Below, one piece after another: positions 32,804-38,869 of a DNA stretch of 38,869 nucleotides. The notes beneath the pieces are model-generated. The model saw only the letters and a program-made list of their open reading frames with translations, had not been told where the DNA came from and searched no databases. The stretch spans positions 1-38,869 of the forward strand of contig CAZDVZ010000019.1 in NCBI GenBank assembly GCA_964509125.1. Direction: 5' to 3'. This DNA is from SIG653 sp964509125 (GTDB lineage Bacteria > Bacillota > Clostridia > Oscillospirales > CAG-382). A program made the translations under genes and the position numbers. Each line of letters opens with the position of its first letter. Position 1 is the stretch's first letter.

Positions 32804-33925
32804 TTAACCTGCCACATATGTGTCATCGATGTTTATAAAGCTTTCATCCAATATAAACGTATTTACACTATTCCCCATTACCGATAAACGCTCAAGATTT
32901 ACTGCCGCTGTTTCGTCAACTTCATGGGCAAAAAGCACGATCTCCGTTTCTGAGAGAAAGTCATCTACATACATCTCAATAAGCTTTTGCATTGACATTC
33001 CTGCAGAAGCTCTGATACCCGCCATGCTTTTAAGCATTTCTATATAATGCAAAACTCCGCTATCTGCCGGAAACCGCAAGTACATATCTCCCGACGGAAG
33101 TTTACAGTTTGCGGCAAAACCTACACGATACCCCGAATCAGATGCCTCGCAAATAAGCGCCGTGGCGACTCTTAATGCGTTTTCCATAATGGCGTTATAA
33201 TCTTCGCCGCTTATTTGAGCTTCGTCAGAATATTTATAGTCTATAAGTACTAAAACATTGCGGTTTGAAACATAATCAAATTTATTTACCTTTATACCAT
33301 ATCCTGCACCTTGTACCGAACGAGCAGTGGCTTTATAGTTGATCATCTTCATAGAATCGCCCATGTCATAGTCCCTAATGCCGGAAAATGAAAACGGGTC
33401 ATAAATCAACCTGCGGTTAGTGGGATTGTCGCCCTGAACACTGTTTGGGTGCATAAGAACACCTGACAACGGTATAGCCTTTGGGTATACATAAATAGAA
33501 GCTTCGGATTTAATTGTATGGGGAACTTTTCTATAATTTATCTCTACAGATTCAAGGTCATAAATTCCTCTTTTTTCACAGCAGATAATATTTCTGCGTG
33601 TTATGCGTCCAAAAGGAGGAATTATTCTAAAGGTACTTACGCAATAATGCATATCTGTAGAATTATCATAAACCACATCCTGTGGGCGTATACCACTGTA
33701 CAAAAATGACTCTACATGTATTCCAAAAAGGAAAAAAAAGGACGGATTATAAATAGTTTCAACCAATACAGTATTCGTCCCCTCGTGAGCACCTTCATCT
33801 GTAAAATGGCGTGAATACTCAAGTTTTCTAATACAAGCAGCTTTTGTGTGCCTATAGATCATTATTAGAATTATCAAAAGTAAAACACCCAAAAGAGCAA
33901 GCAATGCTTGAATTGAAGGATTCAT
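32804..33925 (-). CDS. DUF58 domain protein
   Basis: The 373 residues start with an N-terminal helix (ALLALLGVLLLIILIMIYRH), then a strand-rich extracellular-type or linker region. The DUF58 signature follows, with FSFSGIRDYDMGDSMKMINY and KATAR at about residues 178-202. The later VLVLIDYKY suggests a vWA-like fold. DUF58 proteins nearly always pair with MoxR AAA ATPases, as here, in systems that assemble or activate envelope or redox complexes. GGAAAG precedes the ATG. Function in this organism is unknown. Confidence 0.88.
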   Translation of the reverse strand: MNPSIQALLALLGVLLLIILIMIYRHTKAACIRKLEYSRHFTDEGAHEGTNTVLVETIYNPSFFFLFGIHVESFLYSGIRPQDVVYDNSTDMHYCVSTFRIIPPFGRITRRNIICCEKRGIYDLESVEINYRKVPHTIKSEASIYVYPKAIPLSGVLMHPNSVQGDNPTNRRLIYDPFSFSGIRDYDMGDSMKMINYKATARSVQGAGYGIKVNKFDYVSNRNVLVLIDYKYSDEAQISGEDYNAIMENALRVATALICEASDSGYRVGFAANCKLPSGDMYLRFPADSGVLHYIEMLKSMAGIRASAGMSMQKLIEMYVDDFLSETEIVLFAHEVDETAAVNLERLSVMGNSVNTFILDESFINIDDTYVAG

Positions 33926-33944
33926 ATTTTACTTTCCTTTGACA

Positions 33945-34901
33945 TTAACCTTTATACCAGCCAAGTTCTTTTTCTGTGGGAACTTGTACAATTTCAAGAA
34001 TATTTGAGATTATTTCGCGTGCCGCATTTTTCTTCACCTTTGCAGAACTGGAAAGAACCATTCTGTGAGGAAGAACGTACATAGCCGCCGCCTTTACGTC
34101 ATCAGGAATTACATATTCCCTATCTTCAACTGCGGCAAACCCCTTTGAAACCTTCATAAGGGCAAGCGCACCTCTGGGGCTTACACCCAATGTCACGTTG
34201 CTGTGATTTCTCGTGGCTTCTATCAAAGAGACTATGTAATCCATAATATCATCATGTACAAAAATCGAATCGAGCTGTTTCCTCGCTTCCAAAACTTCAT
34301 CAATTGTAACAACCGCTTTCAGCTCGGAAAAAGGATCGGCTCCGTTAAAACGCTTTAAAATCGACATAGATTCTTTATGATTGGGATATTCCATTCCCGC
34401 TTTAACCAAAAAGCGGTCAAGCTGTGCTTCGGGTAACGGAAAAACACCCATACTCTCAATAGGGTTTTGCGTCGCAATTACCATAAAAGGTGCTTTTAGC
34501 TCTCTTGTATTACCGTCTATTGTTGCCTGAAGTTCTTCCATACACTCAAGCAGCCCGGCTTGCGTTTTAGGCGTCGCCCTATTAATTTCATCTACCAACA
34601 AAACATTAGAAAAGACAGGTCCCGGAACAAACTCAAACTCCGATTTTTTCATGTTAAAATAATTTATACCTGTAATGTCGGAAGGTAACAAGTCAGGTGT
34701 AAACTGGATACGCTTATAAACTCCATCAAATGACGCGGCAAAAGATTTTGCGAGCGTGGTTTTAGCTGTCCCGGGAACGTCTTCCAAAAGCATATGGCCG
34801 CGACAAAGCATTACCGTGGTAAGCATATCGCAAAGAGAGTCCTTACCTACAACTACTGTTGCTACATTTTCTCTTATTTTCTTGTAGAATTCGCCTAACA
34901 T
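33945..34901 (-). CDS. MoxR-family AAA ATPase
   Basis: The 318-residue cytoplasmic chaperone-like ATPase has Walker A DVPGTAKTTL (Lys47), LPSDITGINYF, Walker B LLVDEINRATPKTQAGLLE, sensor 1 ATQNPIESMG and LDRFL. These are all standard for MoxR proteins. It probably acts on the adjacent DUF58 protein. GAGGT lies 8 bases before the ATG. Between the GT2 gene and the DUF58 gene with short gaps, so it belongs to one operon. Confidence 0.95.
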   Translation of the reverse strand: MLGEFYKKIRENVATVVVGKDSLCDMLTTVMLCRGHMLLEDVPGTAKTTLAKSFAASFDGVYKRIQFTPDLLPSDITGINYFNMKKSEFEFVPGPVFSNVLLVDEINRATPKTQAGLLECMEELQATIDGNTRELKAPFMVIATQNPIESMGVFPLPEAQLDRFLVKAGMEYPNHKESMSILKRFNGADPFSELKAVVTIDEVLEARKQLDSIFVHDDIMDYIVSLIEATRNHSNVTLGVSPRGALALMKVSKGFAAVEDREYVIPDDVKAAAMYVLPHRMVLSSSAKVKKNAAREIISNILEIVQVPTEKELGWYKG

Positions 34902-34913
34902 TTCTTTACCTCA

Positions 34914-35867
34914 TTATTTTTTATTTAAATATTCATCAACAATAAACCTTGGTCTTTCCTTTGTTTCAAGGTAAATCTTGCCTATATATGCACCTGTGAT
35001 GCCAATGGACAAAAGTATCAATCCGCCGATTCCCCAAATTGATACTATCAAACTTGACCAGCCGGCAACAGTAACCCCTCTGAAAAACTGAATTACAGAG
35101 TATATAAGCATTATGATGCTTACAAAAAATACCCCTACGCCTAAATATGTTATCATATTAAGAGGCTTAACACTAAGTGAAGTAATACCTTCAACAGAAA
35201 ACGATATCATCTTTTTTAAAGGATATTTGCTTTCGCCCGCAAGACGTTCACCTCTCTCGTAATACACAACATCGGTTTTAAAGCCTATCATGGGGATTAT
35301 GCCGCGAAGAAATAAATTCACTTCTTTGTATCCTGCCAGCTCATTTAGTGCACGTTTACTTGTCAGCCTGTAATCCGCATGATTGTAAACCGTATTCGCA
35401 CCCATTTTATTCATGACCTTATAAAAGCTTTCTGCGGTAAAACGCTTGAAAAAAGTATCTTTATCACGTTTTGAGCGAACGCCGTATACTATATCACACC
35501 CTTCGTGATATTTGTCAATCATTTCATCAACAGCGTTTATGTCGTCTTGAAGATCTGCATCCATGGAAATTACCATGTCAGCATCATCTTTTACTGTCAT
35601 CAGTCCTGCTAAAAGTGCATTTTGATGCCCTCTGTTACGACTCAAATTTATGCCCGCAAAAATCTCCTTACCTTCGTGAAGCTTTTTGATAATATTCCAA
35701 GTGTCGTCTTTTGACCCATCGTTTACAAAAACAATTCTGCTTTTTTCAGATATTTTTTTGCTTTCAATCAAGCTCATTGTTTTTTCATACACCACTTTTG
35801 CGGTTTGTACAAGTACTTCTTCTTCATTATAGCAGGGAATTACAAAATATAAAATATTTTCTCTCAT
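34914..35867 (-). CDS. Family 2 glycosyltransferase with C-terminal membrane helices
   Basis: A 317-residue GT-A enzyme of the dolichol-phosphate-mannose-synthase/GtrB group. It starts YFVIPCYNEEEVLVQTAKVV, with VFVNDGSKDDTW, then the DxD-like metal site SMDADLQDD near residue 100, NHADYRLTSKRALNEL, and two C-terminal helices (MITYLGVGVFFVSIIMLIYS, SSLIVSIWGIGGLILLSIGI). It should load a sugar onto undecaprenyl phosphate for wall-polymer or lipid decoration. GGGGG lies upstream of the ATG at a long distance. It is first in the operon leading to MoxR and DUF58 and has a clear promoter, an unusual link of a glycosyltransferase with that pair. Confidence 0.9.
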   Translation of the reverse strand: MRENILYFVIPCYNEEEVLVQTAKVVYEKTMSLIESKKISEKSRIVFVNDGSKDDTWNIIKKLHEGKEIFAGINLSRNRGHQNALLAGLMTVKDDADMVISMDADLQDDINAVDEMIDKYHEGCDIVYGVRSKRDKDTFFKRFTAESFYKVMNKMGANTVYNHADYRLTSKRALNELAGYKEVNLFLRGIIPMIGFKTDVVYYERGERLAGESKYPLKKMISFSVEGITSLSVKPLNMITYLGVGVFFVSIIMLIYSVIQFFRGVTVAGWSSLIVSIWGIGGLILLSIGITGAYIGKIYLETKERPRFIVDEYLNKK

Positions 35868-35910
35868 TTTACACTACCCCCTATGGTATTATTGCACAAA
35901 TATATGCTTA

Positions 35911-35939
35911 AGTTTACCACAAAAACCGCACATTGTCAA
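35911..35939 (-). promoter_or_regulatory. Promoter of the GT2-MoxR-DUF58 operon
   Basis: On the minus strand: TTGACA, a 17-base spacer and TAAACT (-10 over 35911-35916), with TGG before the -10. Strong extended -10 promoter. Confidence 0.86.
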
Positions 35940-35951
35940 TATTTTTCAAAT

Positions 35952-35993
35952 AAAAACCGCAGAGCTATTTTCATATTTGAAAAACGCTCTGCG
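35952..35993 (-). terminator. Terminator of the TepA-like gene
   Basis: CGCAGAGC (35958-35965) and GCTCTGCG (35986-35993) form the base of a hairpin extended by TTTTCA/TGAAAA. On the minus strand it is followed by GTTTTTA. It begins 8 bases past the stop codon. Confidence 0.9.
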
Positions 35994-36001
35994 CCTTGGC
36001 A

Positions 36002-36688
36002 TTAAGCTTTGTTCTTTTCCTTTTTGTTTTCTTCAATCATTCGTTTTAAACAAGAAAGAGCATCACCCAAGCTGCCCACACGATCTATAAGTCCCTTTTC
36101 CACAGCTTCGGCACCGCCCAAAACCGTTCCGATATCAGTCGTCATTTGGTCGGTTTTCATTATCATACTCAAAAGTTCATTTCCGTCAGCCGATGAGTTT
36201 CGTGTAATGAACTCTATAATTCGCATTTGCATTTTTTCAAAATAATCAAAGCTTTGAGGAACACCGATTACAAGACCGTTTATTCTTACGGGGTGAAGCG
36301 TCATTGTTGCAGACGGTACTATAAACGATGCTTTGGCGGCAACCGCCAAAGGTACTCCGATTGAGTGACTGCCTCCCAAAACAAGGGATACAGTAGGTTT
36401 TCGCATTCCGGATATCACCTCCGCAATTGCAAGTCCCGCTTCAACATCACCGCCGATGGTGTTAAGAAGGATCAGCAAGCCTTCAATTTCTTCGCTTTCC
36501 TCCACAGCCACCAGAGTTGGGATTATATGCTCATATTTTGTTGACTTTGTCTGATTCGATGCGGCATAATGCCCTTCAATTTGTCCTGCTATTATTAAAG
36601 CATGGATACATCCCGATTCGCTGCAAGTGGTTACGCTTTTTTCATCTTCGCCGCCTTTTCGCTCTTCGGTATTCGCTTCTTCACACAT
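36002..36688 (-). CDS. tepA: TepA-like ClpP-fold serine protease
   Basis: The 228 residues belong to the ClpP/crotonase fold, closest to TepA (translocation-enhancing peptidase) of sporulating Firmicutes. The core shows GLLILLNTIGGDVEAGLAIA, then GSHSIGVPLAVAAKA with the likely nucleophile Ser109, and TMTLHPVRINGLVIG with His132. The sheet and helix pattern fits the serine-protease part; the third catalytic residue is not obvious by eye. ATG 36688 is chosen over upstream starts because GGAGGG lies 6 bases before it. The expected RNA start (from the -10 at 36707-36712) would begin almost at this ribosome site, giving a leader of about 12 bases. A signal-peptide-processing role is suggested for TepA but is not certain. 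Confidence 0.82.
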   Translation of the reverse strand: MCEEANTEERKGGEDEKSVTTCSESGCIHALIIAGQIEGHYAASNQTKSTKYEHIIPTLVAVEESEEIEGLLILLNTIGGDVEAGLAIAEVISGMRKPTVSLVLGGSHSIGVPLAVAAKASFIVPSATMTLHPVRINGLVIGVPQSFDYFEKMQMRIIEFITRNSSADGNELLSMIMKTDQMTTDIGTVLGGAEAVEKGLIDRVGSLGDALSCLKRMIEENKKEKNKA

Positions 36689-36706
36689 ACGCTTCCCTCC
36701 GAACGT

Positions 36707-36736
36707 ATTATATCCCAATCAGAACATCTTATTCAA
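36707..36736 (-). promoter_or_regulatory. tepA promoter
   Basis: On the minus strand: TTGAAT, an 18-base spacer and TATAAT (-10 over 36707-36712). The -10 lies only about 19 bases before the chosen start codon. Confidence 0.75.
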
Positions 36737-36873
36737 ATTTTCACACAACTCAATTGTAAAAAAGTAAAAATTCGACCAAAAGCATTTAAAGTGAAGAACT
36801 ACACAAAAATCATTTTTTTCAAAAAACATCTTCGATTTCTTAAGTGAAAATATTTCTACACACCTTTAAAATC

Positions 36874-37164
36874 CTAAAAATCAAAAGAAAGCCTTTGCTC
36901 CACAGAAGGTCTGACAAGTCCATTCGCCACAGCCACGTGTTCGGGATGGGTTTGATAAAACGCCAATGCAGCAGCAGATTCAAAGGTGGAGTCCATCATT
37001 AAATCGCCGGAGGAGCAATCCATTCCGTTTATATGAATATTCATTTCCAAAAGTCCGTCAATTTTTCCCACAAGACCTTCAAGGGCAACTTTAATCTCCT
37101 TCTTTCTTTCTTCGGGATTTTCAAGTCCTTCTTTTAGCTTCCAAATTATCATATGTTTAACCAT
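36874..37164 (-). CDS. Dabb-family protein
   Basis: The 96-residue stress-responsive alpha/beta-barrel (Dabb) protein starts MVKHMIIWKLKEGLENPEER and later has TFESAAALAFYQTHPEHVAV, both family hallmarks. Members form dimers; some are known enzymes such as cyclases, others have unknown function. AGAGGTG lies 5 bases before ATG 37164. It stands alone, with its own promoter. No clear terminator is visible before the tepA promoter. Confidence 0.92.
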   Translation of the reverse strand: MVKHMIIWKLKEGLENPEERKKEIKVALEGLVGKIDGLLEMNIHINGMDCSSGDLMMDSTFESAAALAFYQTHPEHVAVANGLVRPSVEQRLSFDF

Positions 37165-37196
37165 GTTGCACCTCTTTTAATTGTTATTTTGTAAAG

Positions 37197-37224
37197 ATTA
37201 TAACATATTTTTTTATTTTTTCAA
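37197..37224 (-). promoter_or_regulatory. Promoter of the Dabb gene
   Basis: On the minus strand: TTGAAA, a 16-base spacer and TATAAT (-10 over 37197-37202) preceded by TGT. Only about 33 bases separate the -10 from the start codon. Confidence 0.85.
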
Positions 37225-37231
37225 GTGCTTA

Positions 37232-37259
37232 TTGACAAAAACAAAAATCACAATATAAT
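37232..37259 (+). promoter_or_regulatory. Promoter of the 157-residue membrane protein gene
   Basis: TTGACA (37232-37237), a 16-base spacer and TATAAT (37254-37259). It faces away from the Dabb promoter; their -35 boxes are 7 bases apart. Confidence 0.88.
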
Positions 37260-37333
37260 GATATTTAAGTATACCGCAAAGATTAAATCAAACGTATCAT
37301 TACATAATTAATGTGCGGCAAGGAGGATAAGCA

Positions 37334-37807
37334 ATGGTTTTCAAAGGTCAAACAATAAACGACGAGAGGGAATTAAAGCTCGCCATAATCAAACACCAAA
37401 AAATTATATACAAAAAGATAAAATTAATGAAATTTGTTTTTCTTGCGTTTTTAGAGCTAATTGGAGTATTATTACTATTTTTCTCCATCACCACGTTTTC
37501 GGGATATTTAGACTCATTCCCCACTTTTCAAAAAACGTCAAATACAATAAAAACAGAAGTTTCTGCAATAGAAAACAACATAGCAGAAACCGGTGACTTA
37601 ATAAAAAATCTAATTTACGATTTTTCCTATACTTTTGGAGGAATCCTTCTTGTTTTGGCTTTGATCATCATTTCAATTTCTACATATAATATTATTAAAA
37701 ATGCTATAACGCCCTTAACAGTAAGCAAAGAGGAAGTTGAAAGTATTTTCTACGAGGAAATTTTAAAAAAAGATTTAGATTCAAAAGCCATAAACAAACA
37801 AATATAA
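37334..37807 (+). CDS. Two-helix membrane protein, unknown
   Basis: The 157 residues start with a charged N-terminus (DERELKLAIIKHQKIIYKKI). A helix follows (FVFLAFLELIGVLLLFFSI), then an outer loop of about 50 residues that may be coiled coil (NTIKTEVSAIENNIAETGDL). A second helix (FGGILLVLALIIISISTYNI) and an acidic/basic C-terminal tail (KEEVESIFYEEILKKDLDSK) end the protein. I recognise no family. AAGGAGG lies 7 bases before ATG 37334. The stop is followed by the structured region at 37835. Confidence 0.8.
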   Translation: MVFKGQTINDERELKLAIIKHQKIIYKKIKLMKFVFLAFLELIGVLLLFFSITTFSGYLDSFPTFQKTSNTIKTEVSAIENNIAETGDLIKNLIYDFSYTFGGILLVLALIIISISTYNIIKNAITPLTVSKEEVESIFYEEILKKDLDSKAINKQI

Positions 37808-37834
37808 ACCCGCCACCACCATTAAGTCAAAGAG

Positions 37835-37964
37835 ATACGCCCCTCTGGGTATTGGAGGAATATTTTGGATATAAATCCACCATAGCACCTTGAAATGCAG
37901 GCGTATTTCCAAAAGGGCATACAACGAAGTTAGACATAAAAATCGATGTCTGCGCCCAGATTGG
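37835..37964 (+). ncRNA. Candidate structured RNA
   Basis: Two adjacent helices with nested parts. Helix A: ATACGCC/GGCGTAT (37835-37841, 37900-37906) encloses CCTC/GAGG (37842-37845, 37855-37858) and TGGAT/ATCCA (37866-37870, 37875-37879, tetraloop ATAA). Helix B: CCAA/TTGG (37909-37912, 37961-37964), then GGGC/GCCC (37915-37918, 37954-37957), then AGACAT/ATGTCT (37932-37937, 37946-37951). Such multi-part complementarity is not expected by chance in AT-rich DNA, but no known RNA class is recognised. The functional strand is not known. A minus-strand frame over it lacks a ribosome site. Confidence 0.4.
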
Positions 37965-38012
37965 TTTGAATCCCCTTTGCCTAAATAAAGGAAATTTGAG
38001 TAAGTTGCCAAA

Positions 38013-38201
38013 GTAAAATCCGTTTTGAAAAGCGGTAAAGTGAATGACAAAGAAAAATGCAATTCAAGTGCAAAAAGGTAAGAAAACGGAGGAAGTAAAA
38101 TCCGTTTTAAATAAACAAGATAAAAAAACGAGTTAAAGAAGCAAAAAAATTGCGTAGCAAAAAGAGAGCGGTAAAATCCGTTTGTCAGACTAAAATCCGT
38201 T
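38013..38201 (+). repeat. Cluster of four TAAAATCCGTT repeats
   Basis: The core TAAAATCCGTT occurs at 38014-38024, 38096-38106, 38172-38182 and 38191-38201, usually preceded by G and followed by T-rich sequence. An inverted copy AAAACGGA (38083-38090) pairs with TCCGTTTT at 38101-38108. AGCGGTAAA also occurs twice (38031, 38167). The cluster lies between the structured region and the transposase remnant. It may be a subterminal part of that element or decayed coding sequence: the first copies read as VKSVLK and VKSVLN. No intact gene is seen from 37808 to 38249. Confidence 0.65.
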
Positions 38202-38249
38202 CTTGAAAAATATTAGGAGTTCCTATCAAATAAATTTTACAAATGAAAA

Positions 38250-38869
38250 TTAGTGTATTAATTTAGGGTTTAATGGTACATCGTTGGGAAGGATGGGCTT
38301 GCAGTTGAATTTCAACAAAACATCCTCGCCCCAAAATGCTTTTGCAAGGTTGTAAGGCGATGAATTAATAACTTTTCTGAAATAAGAATTGATATGCGAA
38401 GCCATAAGTTCCGCTTGTTCTTGAGTTAGATCATCAAAGATTACGGTTTTTGGTAGTATGTACCTAATTAATTCATGGTTTTCTTCAATAGCTCCTTTTT
38501 GGAACGATGAATAAGAATCGCAGAAAAAACATGTGTTAATACTTCTCCTGTTGATGTATCTACTTCGATCATCTCAGGAGCACAAAATTCAGTTCCTCTG
38601 TCTGTCAAAATAGCAGGGAAGAGTTTTTTGTATAATTCAATTCCAAGCAACTCTTTTAATTCCATAAATACTCTGGTTACTTCGTCCTTGCATTTTTGCC
38701 TTAAAACGAAAAAAACGGGAATCTTTGTAGACGTTTGCAACTACTATCGTCTTTTTTGCCATATAGACCATATCTGCGATTCTCTTGTTTATTTCTCCTC
38801 TTTTTCACTTCTCGCGATATGGTTCTTTCATCTTTCACCAAAACCGTGGCTATGGATTTGCATTTTTCA
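38250..38869 (-). pseudogene. IS30-type transposase remnant, broken into three frames
   Basis: Reading from the window edge on the minus strand, the first frame gives TVLVKDERTISREVKKRRNK and CKRLQRFPF, as in IS30-type N-terminal DNA-binding parts. It stops at 38701. A second frame gives FFVLRQKCKDEVTRVFMELK and LLGIELYKKLFPAILTDRGT, the core with one catalytic aspartate. Near 38530 a third frame takes over: FFCDSYSSFQKGAIEENHEL then IRYILPKTVIFDDLTQEQAE, ending PLNPKLIH at stop 38250-38252. The part between frames one and two is much shorter than in the family, so there is an internal deletion. The transposase cannot be active as one protein. The 5' end lies outside the window. Confidence 0.9.

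Noticed and set aside
37955..37980. tRNA-like T-loop (GGTTTGAATCC)
   Set aside because: The flanking bases do not form a T-arm stem, and no acceptor, D or anticodon arms are found at the required distances.
37781..38062. Minus-strand frame of 93 codons across the structured region
   Set aside because: Starts with TTG without any ribosome site and overlaps the end of the upstream plus-strand gene; the paired stems explain the sequence better. Not fully excluded.
38044..38136. 30-codon Lys-rich frame MTKKNAIQVQKGKKTEEVKS
   Set aside because: No ribosome site; it overlaps the repeat cluster and the inverted repeat, so more likely decayed sequence.
38013..38201. Possible CRISPR array
   Set aside because: The repeats are only 11-14 bases, spacers differ widely in length, and no cas gene is nearby.

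Overview
The window looks like a chromosomal segment of a low-GC Gram-positive anaerobe of the Clostridia, probably an uncultured gut-type Eubacteriales. This rests on the AT-rich base composition, AGGAGG-type ribosome sites, sigma-A promoters that mostly carry a TGn extension next to the -10 box, and gene content: pyruvate phosphate dikinase, a CwlD-type amidase, a TepA-like protease, an S-component thiamine transporter under a TPP riboswitch, MsmX, and 2-hydroxyacyl-CoA dehydratase activators. The genus cannot be fixed from the sequence.

Layout. 1-3.1 kb: an AT-rich gene-free stretch, then ppdK on the minus strand with its own terminator and promoter. 3.3-6.9 kb: a plus-strand run of a polysaccharide deacetylase lipoprotein, a MATE exporter and an FkbM-type methyltransferase. 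6.9-7.9 kb: class II aldolase, followed by an unusual set of competing hairpins. 8.0-12.1 kb: DUF1846 protein, mnmG and rsmG. 12.2-14.4 kb: a three-part HTH-cupin-acyl-CoA synthetase fusion. 14.7-17.8 kb: DUF4830 protein, a 42-residue membrane microprotein, the orphan sugar ATPase MsmX and a CDF cation transporter. 17.9-20.8 kb: a small Cys-rich protein convergent with, and overlapping, a minus-strand unit of a membrane protein, cwlD and radA. 20.9-23.1 kb: a membrane protein, a lipoprotein and alr, ending in a clear terminator. 23.1-23.4 kb: unassigned, closed by a large hairpin. 23.4-29.1 kb: a divergent pair of Fe-S/ASKHA ATPase units. 29.3-31.1 kb: a zinc-ribbon, membrane-anchored, probably propeller-like protein. 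31.3-35.9 kb (minus): riboswitch-controlled thiT, then a GT2-MoxR-DUF58-membrane protein operon. 36.0-37.8 kb: TepA-like protease, Dabb protein and a small membrane protein. 37.8-38.9 kb: no intact gene; a structured sequence, a repeat cluster and a broken IS30-type transposase running off the window edge.

Most of the region is housekeeping: glycolysis, tRNA/rRNA modification, envelope, DNA repair and vitamin uptake. The part with the most potential for unrecognised biochemistry is 23.4-29.1 kb. There, a 2Fe-2S/RACo-like ATPase faces a fused double activase and an HgdB-like partner across one promoter region. All three belong to families that couple ATP hydrolysis to low-potential electron transfer, and neither a corrinoid protein nor a standard dehydratase is in view. 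The three-domain ligase at 12.2 kb and the possible structured RNA at 37.8 kb are the next most interesting. All product names come from reading the translated sequence without database searches.
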